In this document: piece after piece, positions 9,017-14,822 of the stretch
Layout of the letters: every line of letters starts with the position of its first letter
Numbering within the stretch: position 1 is the stretch's first letter
NCBI GenBank assembly: GCA_000697335.1
Contig: JNEM01012749.1
Location: 1-14,822 of the forward strand
Length of the DNA stretch: 14,822 bases
Origin: Conidiobolus incongruus B7586
Lineage: Eukaryota > Entomophthoromycota > Entomophthoromycetes > Entomophthorales > Conidiobolaceae
Direction of reading: 5' to 3'
The notes under the pieces: model-generated
The model's database searches: none
Seen by the model: the letters and a program-made list of their open reading frames with translations, nothing else
What the model was told of the DNA's origin: nothing
Position numbers and translations under genes: made by a program

Positions 9017-10477
9017 ATGAATATTAAATTACTTAATTTATTTGTATCATTGATTTTAATACCTGGCGAGTATAGTTTAACTCCAGCTCCAGGGTATAAA
9101 GTCACCACAAGTACAAGTGTGATTGAAGATAAACTTTGCGATATGTATCCTTGGATGTGCTCTACTAGTACATCATCTTCTAGCACTTCTACCTCCACTT
9201 CTCTAGGCATCATTGAAGACAAACTTTGCGATATGTATCCTTGGATGTGCTCTACTAGTACATCATCTTCTAGCACTTCTACCTCCACTTCTCTAGGCAT
9301 CACTGAAGATAAACTTTGTGATATGTATCCTTGGATGTGCTCTACTAGTACATCATCTTCTAGCACTTCTACCTCCACTTCTCTAAGCATCATTGAAGAC
9401 AAACTTTGCGATATGTATCCTTGGATGTGCTCTACTAGTACATCATCTTCTAGCACTTCTACCTCCACTTCTCTAGGCATCACTGAAGATAAACTTTGTG
9501 ATATGTATCCTTGGATGTGCTCTACTAGTACATCATCTTCTAGCACTTCTACTTCTACTTCTACTTCTACCTCCACTTCTCTAGGCATCACTGAAGATAA
9601 ACTTTGTGATATGTATCCTTGGATGTGCTCTACTAGTACATCATCTTCTAGCACTTCTACCTCCACTTCTCTAAGCATCATTGAAGACAAACTTTGCGAT
9701 ATGTATCCTTGGATGTGCTCTACTAGTACATCATCTTCTAGCACTTCTACTTCTACTTCTACTTCTACCTCCACTTCTCTAGGCATCACTGAAGATAAAC
9801 TTTGCGATATGTATCCTTGGATGTGCTCTACTAGTACATCATCTTCTAGCACTTCTACCTCCACTTCTCTAGGCATCACTGAAGATAAACTTTGTGATAT
9901 GTATCCTTGGATGTGCTCTACTAGTACATCATCTTCTAGCACTTCTACTTCTACTTCTACTTCTACCTCCACTTCTCTAGGCATCACTGAAGATAAACTT
10001 TGTGATATGTATCCTTGGATGTGCTCTACTAGTACATCATCTTCTAGCACTTCTACCTCCACTTCTCTAAGCATCATTGAAGACAAACTTTGCGATATGT
10101 ATCCTTGGATGTGCTCTACTAGTACATCATCTTCTAGCACTTCTACTTCTACTTCTACTTCTACCTCCACTTCTCTAGGCATCACTGAAGATAAACTTTG
10201 TGATATGTATCCTTGGATGTGCTCTACTTCAACTACTATCAGTTCTCATTACCCTGTTCAAACCACCACCACTACGCGCAAATATCATGAGAGAACTACT
10301 ACTACCACAAGAGATAAATATCCTGTTAAACGCACCACTACGCGCAAATATCATGAAAGAACTACTACTACCACAAGAGATAAATATCCTGTTAAACCCA
10401 CCGCAACCACTCGACGACCATATCCCGTCAGACCATATTACACATTTCACAAATTTCAAAATAACTATTCCCACTAG
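9017..10477 (+). CDS. Secreted tandem-repeat protein with CX6C units (mucin-like)
   Basis: An intronless gene for a 486-residue protein I cannot assign to a named family. The in-frame opening continues upstream to about 8930, but the first ATG is at 9017; it has A at -3 and begins a good signal peptide (MNIK, then LLNLFVSLILI, then PGEYS). Residues 36-405 are twelve tandem units of 30 or 36 residues: EDKLCDMYPWMC followed by a Ser/Thr spacer ending L(G/S)I; the last unit is partial. Each unit brings two Cys in CX6C spacing (24 in all) and one Trp; no Cys or Trp lies elsewhere. Residues 406-486 are Thr-, Arg- and Tyr-rich, hold a 22-residue repeat (RKYHERTTTTTRDKYPVK), and end in a basic aromatic tail with one NYS sequon. 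There is no membrane segment or GPI-type tail, so release or wall association is likely. The spacers should be heavily O-glycosylated and each CX6C could close a small loop. A surface, adhesive or effector-like role is inferred from architecture only. Confidence 0.85.
   Translation: MNIKLLNLFVSLILIPGEYSLTPAPGYKVTTSTSVIEDKLCDMYPWMCSTSTSSSSTSTSTSLGIIEDKLCDMYPWMCSTSTSSSSTSTSTSLGITEDKLCDMYPWMCSTSTSSSSTSTSTSLSIIEDKLCDMYPWMCSTSTSSSSTSTSTSLGITEDKLCDMYPWMCSTSTSSSSTSTSTSTSTSTSLGITEDKLCDMYPWMCSTSTSSSSTSTSTSLSIIEDKLCDMYPWMCSTSTSSSSTSTSTSTSTSTSLGITEDKLCDMYPWMCSTSTSSSSTSTSTSLGITEDKLCDMYPWMCSTSTSSSSTSTSTSTSTSTSLGITEDKLCDMYPWMCSTSTSSSSTSTSTSLSIIEDKLCDMYPWMCSTSTSSSSTSTSTSTSTSTSLGITEDKLCDMYPWMCSTSTTISSHYPVQTTTTTRKYHERTTTTTRDKYPVKRTTTRKYHERTTTTTRDKYPVKPTATTRRPYPVRPYYTFHKFQNNYSH
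9122..10231 (+). repeat. Twelve-unit coding tandem repeat (90/108 bp)
   Basis: Units start at 9122, 9212, 9302, 9392, 9482, 9590, 9680, 9788, 9878, 9986, 10076 and 10184. Units 5, 7, 9 and 11 are 108 bp and carry an extra (ACTTCT)x3; the other full units are 90 bp; unit 12 stops within the CX6C-Ser/Thr junction. Units differ at only a handful of sites: ATT/ACT at the first codon, GAC/GAT, TGC/TGT, and GGC/AGC in the last Gly/Ser codon. Units 5-8 and 9-12 share the same order of long and short variants over 396 bp (9482-9877 and from 9878), pointing to a recent block duplication. All frames stay open across the array because every unit is a multiple of three. Confidence 0.95.
10268..10399 (+). 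repeat. Two-copy 66-bp coding repeat, C-terminal tail
   Basis: Copies lie at 10268-10333 and 10334-10399, nearly identical at the DNA level, and encode TTRKYHERTTTTTRDKYPVK. A shortened, diverged echo (TATTRRPYPVRP) follows to about 10437. This second array has no Cys and is basic, unlike the main array. Confidence 0.9.
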
Positions 10478-10566
10478 CTAATATCTCAAATTATTTCAAA
10501 ACTTCCATTCCAATGGAATTAATATTTGCCCTATCTTAACTTCATTTATATTTCTTTTGTCTACCA

Positions 10567-10572
10567 AATAAA
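10567..10572 (+). terminator. Poly(A) signal AATAAA of the secreted repeat gene
   Basis: AATAAA lies 89 bases after the stop codon, in a stretch that is less AT-extreme than the spacer beyond it. It is a plausible 3'-end signal, though the hexamer is not rare in such DNA. Confidence 0.45.
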
Positions 10573-10599
10573 ACTATTATATTCAAAATTTAAGATTGA

Positions 10600-12045
10600 A
10601 GTGGTATTTATTTTAATCAAATGAATTAATATTATATTTCTGACTTACATTCCCATTCAATTTTCTATTTCCATTATAAAAAAATTAGTTTCATTGAATA
10701 TGGCTTTTAAAATACTTAGAATACTTTTGAAAATATCTTTTTATCAAATTAAAGTGATATTTTAAAAATCCATTTATTAAAGGTACAATATATTACTCTT
10801 AAACTGTATTAAAAATTAATCATTCGAATTTTTTGTATAATGCATATTCAATTATTATATAACATGTATAAGATTAATATCTATAACATAATTAATATAG
10901 AATATGGCTTCAAATAACTATAAATAAAATTCTGTAATAATATGATATTCGTTGATTTTTAAGAAATTTGAGTAATCATATATATGAAGTTACCGTATGT
11001 ATTAACCTAATTTTCAATTTAAATTTTATTAGGATAAAAAATGGTATAATTAATGATCATATATATCATATATATAAATAAAAGCTTTAATTAAGGATGA
11101 TAATAATAGTATATTGTACCATTATATATTATATATCAAATTCAAAATTTATTTTAAATAATTAAACCGAATTGAGAGTTTGATCCAGTTGAAAATAAAG
11201 TTTAATCAATATACAATTTTGAAAGCATAAATTTTGAATTGAATTATTAATTCAACTATATTGTTTCAAAACTATTTACAAATAAAATAGTAATGATAAA
11301 TATAATTGAAATTATTATAGGTAATGATTGAATATTTTTAAATTGATCAAGTTGTTTTTACTTCAAGCTCATCCAAGTTAACAAGCTAATCTAATTTTTA
11401 AAAATATATTTCAAATCTAAAATTTTAATCATTTTATCAATTAATGACTTTAGATTCAAATTATTAATAATCCGAATTTAAGAACTTTGAGATTGAATTC
11501 AAATCTATAACTAATGATCTAGTGCATTGAAAATTAAATTCGAAAATTTGAAAAAGAAATATTTATCAAAAGCAAAAGCATTGTATTTAATATTATTAAT
11601 GATATTGAATTATAATTATTGTGTTAAAATTTCCACTTATCAGAATTTATTGGAGATTTGATAAATTAATAGATAATAATTTTTCAAATTCCAATATAAT
11701 AATTTTGTGTTTGATTTGATCAATATAAAAATCGATAGTATGTCTAGATTTTCAAAAATAAATAAGAATTAAGTTCACTGAATATTAAAATATTACTGAT
11801 AATAATGATTTCTATTTATCATCCTTAATATTACATGAAAAAATGAACTCTATATAATGTAATTATAATTTTCAATTAATTCAATTATATAAGGCTGCAA
11901 TGTGATTGTATAAGTGTACAGGTTATTAGTAAATATTAATTTAAATCTGATAATATATAAAATTTTTCATTGATTTTGATATATTTAATTTGTTATATTA
12001 TTCAGATATTTCCAAAATTGAGGTAATTAATTGACATGCACTAAT
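10600..12045. other. AT-rich intergenic spacer between convergent genes
   Basis: About 1.45 kb of AT-rich DNA separates the plus-strand secreted gene from the minus-strand coiled-coil gene, whose 3' ends face each other. I find no open frame of note, no RNA gene and no transposase-like peptide. Confidence 0.6.
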
Positions 12046-12575
12046 TTATAGTTCATCCAGCAATTTCAAAGTGTTCTGAATCTCCTCTTGAACTTCGTCC
12101 TTTTGCTTCTTTATGGAGTTGTTACTCTTGACCAATTCATCTTTTTTGAGTAGTAGGACATTCAACTTCTTTTGAAAGGTTTCTATATTGAGTTCTAATT
12201 CGCTATTCCTAAATTTTCAAGTTAGTTCAAGTTGATTAACAGTTGATAAAAGAGGTACTTGTTTTTATAATCGTTTAGCTGATTTAAAAAATCTTCATTG
12301 GCATCGGAATAAAATTCCAACTACAAACAACATTAAGAACTATATAGACATATATTCATATATTTTTTAATGATACCTTTTCTTTCAATTCATTAATAAC
12401 AATAACTTTGTCCTCCTGAAGTTTTTGTAATTCTTCAATTTGTAATTGATAGTTTTTGGTTTGACTATCGTATAAAGCGATATCAGCTTTAAATTTTTCA
12501 ATTTTCTATTAATTCATTAATTATATTATATATTATAGATTAATACTAAATTTTTACTTGTTTGACACTATCCAT
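12046..12575 (-). CDS. Small coiled-coil protein, four exons, family unknown
   Basis: A spliced gene read by hand. Exons on the minus strand are 12575-12558, 12505-12377, 12320-12259 and 12208-12046; introns of 51, 56 and 50 bp start GTAAAA, GTATCA and GTACCT and end in TAG, and the third has a CTAAC branch-like site. The joined frame is 123 residues with the stop TAA at 12048-12046. An in-frame TAA lies six bases before the ATG, so the start is firm. The product is almost wholly charged helix with heptad-like Leu/Ile spacing: residues 1-49 (QLQIEELQKLQEDKVIVINE) and 70-123 (LELNIETFQKKLNVLLLKKD, EVQEEIQNTLKLLDEL) are coiled-coil-like, separated by a short Tyr/Asp/Asn segment (FYSDANEDFLNQL). 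It has no signal peptide or membrane segment, so it is probably a cytoplasmic or nuclear structural or complex subunit. I do not recognise the family; coiled coils are poor guides to homology. Confidence 0.8.
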
Positions 12576-12923
12576 ATTCAATTAATTATTCAAATTATGT
12601 AAATTGTTGTTAAATCCAAATCTATTTGACCCTTAAATTTAACATATTTAATATTTAAATATTTATGGGATAATTAAATAATTAAGTCACAATTTAAATG
12701 TTGATAATTGAATAGAATATGAAATAACATTTATTAAGATATTAATATTAATGAAATAAAGGTAAAGAATGAAAATGTTGTTATTAAATTTCACAGATTT
12801 ATCAATGAAATATTATTTAGAATAATTTTGAACTCAATAATAAGATTATTGATTATCTTTATCATTATTTTCAATCTATTAACACTTATATATGGTTTAT
12901 TATTATTATTCTAAATATTATAT
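12576..12923. other. Spacer between helicase and coiled-coil genes
   Basis: This 348-bp AT-rich gap separates two minus-strand genes. It must hold the 3' end of the helicase transcript and the promoter of the coiled-coil gene. Several TATA-like strings occur, but none stands out. Confidence 0.5.
12896..12901 (-). terminator. Possible poly(A) signal of the helicase gene
   Basis: AATAAA on the minus strand, 22 bases beyond the helicase stop codon, within an AATAATAATAAA run. The position is plausible, but the motif is weak evidence in such AT-rich DNA. Confidence 0.3.
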
Positions 12924-14822
12924 CTATCCAAGAATTTGATCATCCTGCCACTTACCGCTAAGGAGTCTCTGTAAAATTTTAACATCAGGTAATTTCCATT
13001 GCTTGGGTCCGTAATAGGGTGTCACTGTAACGATTCTAGTTGGCTCGTTACTAGTAGCATTGCTGTGTTTAACCCTAAAAAATGGATTAGAATGTGTATG
13101 ATAGTAAGATGGAATGGAGGGAAGGAATTACTTGGACATGAGAGCTTGTAAACTTTTTTGACCGGTGGGTAGTACAATAGGTTTAGAGCATTTGGTTAAA
13201 CCATTGCCGACGTTGGTTAACCAGTCGAATTCGATTTGAGTATTACCTAAACACAATTAATATATATTTTTATAAATTTAAAGATTAACTACATTTCATC
13301 AACACTCTTCCACTCGATGTTCTATCTAACTGACTGTACACCAAAATATCGGGTAATTGGCTCTTCCCGTGAAGGGATGATGAATCATCCAAGTACACGT
13401 ACTTGGTATTAGATTCGCCATCGATTGAGGAGGAAATATCATCATCCCACATGATTTTGTAAGGTTCTCCCCTCATTCCCTTGAGATTCAAATCGGGATC
13501 CAAGTACTTGGCCCTAATGGCAACTTGATCCAAGTATCCTGCCAAAATGATCTGTCTTAGAGCTACGCGCTGCTCGGGAGTTGGTGGCGACATTTTGGGA
13601 TTCAATGTGATATTAGCTTTGGGGAAATGTAACTGAATGATATGAGTCAATTGTCTTCTCAACTGGCGGATTTCTTTCATTGTCTAAAGAATAAGAATCA
13701 GTACAATATTAATCCAAAAATCATGACCAATTACCTTAATGCGAAGACAATGCTTCCTACAAAATTCTTCATGTTGCGATTCCTGTTCATATTCGAATGC
13801 TCCTATCACATTGAGGATTCTTAAGAGATCACTTGTGGGCTCTTTACCCGCGTGGAGCTAAATAGCCAATTAATATAAATAAACTCGGCAAATTGGATGA
13901 TGATCAATTACCTGTAAAGCTCTGTAATAATTTCTCTTAAATTTCGAGTTGATCTCTTTGCGATCTTCAGAATCCTCATCTTCAGAATCCTCGTTAAAAT
14001 CGGGTTTGACGAAAGGATCTCCACAAGTGATAGCTGCAACTAAAGCAATCACATATTCCAAGCAATCATACTGGTGACCCACTGCCAACATCTTTGCCAA
14101 TCTGGGGTTAACTGGAAATTGAACCATGGTTTTACCTGTGGATGTTATAGTTTTGAGCTTGGGGTCTAAAGCTCCCAAGTAGCTCAACAAATTTTCGCCT
14201 CGGATGATAGCATTAAGGGGAGGAGGGGTTGGAAATGGAAAGTTTTGAACTTTGTCGAGATTCATGCCCTTCATCAGTAGAATCGTGCCTTCGATAGGAG
14301 TGCGGTAGATTTCGGGATCGCTGAACTGTGGAAAGTAGTCGTTGTATACTGTGGAGGAAAAGAGACGGTAACAGTGTCCTGGGCCTGTACGTCCTGCACG
14401 ACCAGAACGTTGATCTGCACTGGCTTTGGATGTCCAGTCGACTTCGTAGGAGGTGATACCAGTTTGGATGTTGTAGCGCTTCTCCTTAGCTCTGCCACAA
14501 TCCACAACGTATCGAATTCCGGGAATTGTGAGTGAAGTTTCCGCAACGTTAGTGGCTACGACACAAAGGCGGTGACCTTCCGGTACAGGTTCGAAGACTT
14601 TAAGCTGTTCATTGGTAGGAAGTAAAGAGTAGAGGGGTAAGACGTAAAGAGGAGGAGTTTTTGACGAAACGTTGGGTTGTTGTTTTTGCTCCTCCCTCAA
14701 CTCTTCCAAGAGATCTTCCTCATCCTCGTATTCGTCGTCATCCAAGTCACTGTCGTAGGTTGTATCATCCATCTCATAATCGTCCTGATTGCCCACATCG
14801 TTGTGGAAATCCTCATCCTCCC
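12924..14822 (-). CDS. DEAH-box RNA helicase DHX37/Ecm16 (Dhr1) family, 3' part
   Basis: The C-terminal 562 residues of a ribosome-biogenesis helicase; the start lies beyond the right edge. Known members (yeast Ecm16/Dhr1, human DHX37) remove U3 snoRNA from pre-rRNA in the nucleolar small-subunit processome. Exons are 14822-13912, 13857-13735, 13683-13293, 13246-13132 and 13074-12924; introns are 54, 51, 46 and 57 bp (donors GTAATT three times and GTAGTT; all end TTTAG), in phases 0, 0, 1 and 2. In order: an acidic stretch of about 45 residues followed by [10 protein letters not shown], typical of this family; motif [12 protein letters not shown] (from 14553); motif [10 protein letters not shown] (14412-14389); winged-helix and ratchet (HA2) region with NFPFPTPPP and [11 protein letters not shown]; then the OB-fold part with [22 protein letters not shown] and [16 protein letters not shown]. 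It ends in [12 protein letters not shown] and a short tail with TAG at 12926-12924. Motifs I-III (with DEAH) are outside the window. No break is seen, so the gene looks intact and expressed. Confidence 0.95.

Noticed and set aside
8998-10185. 395-codon minus-strand frame with (EV)n and VEHIQGYISQSLSS repeats
   Set aside because: It is the antisense shadow of the tandem array. Unit length is a multiple of three, so any stop-free frame stays open through all copies; it has no signal peptide and no promoter.
10200-10481. Overlapping plus- and minus-strand frames in the 3' end of the secreted gene
   Set aside because: They are out-of-frame shadows of the 66-bp repeat and tail.
13642-13824. 60-codon plus-strand frame
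   Set aside because: It is antisense to helicase exons and an intron, with no independent support.
14274-14546. 90-codon minus-strand frame inside the helicase exon
   Set aside because: It is an out-of-frame shadow; the true frame carries motifs V and VI.

Overview
The window looks like nuclear DNA from a very AT-rich eukaryote, most likely an early-diverging fungus or close relative. Three things point that way: an Ecm16/Dhr1-type helicase gene with fungal-looking motifs, very small introns (46-57 bp, donor mostly GTAATT, acceptor TAG, branch-like CTAAC/CTAAT), and a relic of a pogo/Tigger-type transposase of a kind common in such genomes. The lineage is an inference and is not proven by the sequence.

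Layout: bases 1-8900 are a gene desert, by eye about one fifth G+C, interrupted by three more GC-rich islets: (i) 3810-4130, a decayed reading frame with short tandem protein repeats; (ii) 6185-6670, an unidentified islet that could be a structured RNA or an old coding relic; (iii) 7450-7940, a broken pogo/Tigger-type DNA transposon. A compact gene follows on the + strand (TATA box 8902-8910, CDS 9017-10477, poly(A) signal 10567-10572). It encodes a secreted, 486-residue, tandem-repeat protein whose 30-36-residue unit carries a CX6C loop (CDMYPWMC) on a Ser/Thr spacer. About 1.5 kb of further AT-rich DNA comes next.

The right end is gene-dense and better in GC. On the - strand lie a small four-exon coiled-coil protein (12046-12575, 123 residues) and the 3' part of a five-exon DEAH helicase gene of the DHX37/Ecm16 (Dhr1) family (12924-14822, 562 residues visible, N-terminus outside the window). 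The exon structures were read by hand from splice signals and frame continuity.

The helicase is a housekeeping ribosome-biogenesis gene. The secreted repeat gene sits alone at the edge of a transposon-bearing AT-rich tract, a setting typical of fast-evolving surface or effector genes. No functional link between the genes is evident. The best candidate for something undescribed is the CX6C repeat protein, with the 6185-6670 islet second.
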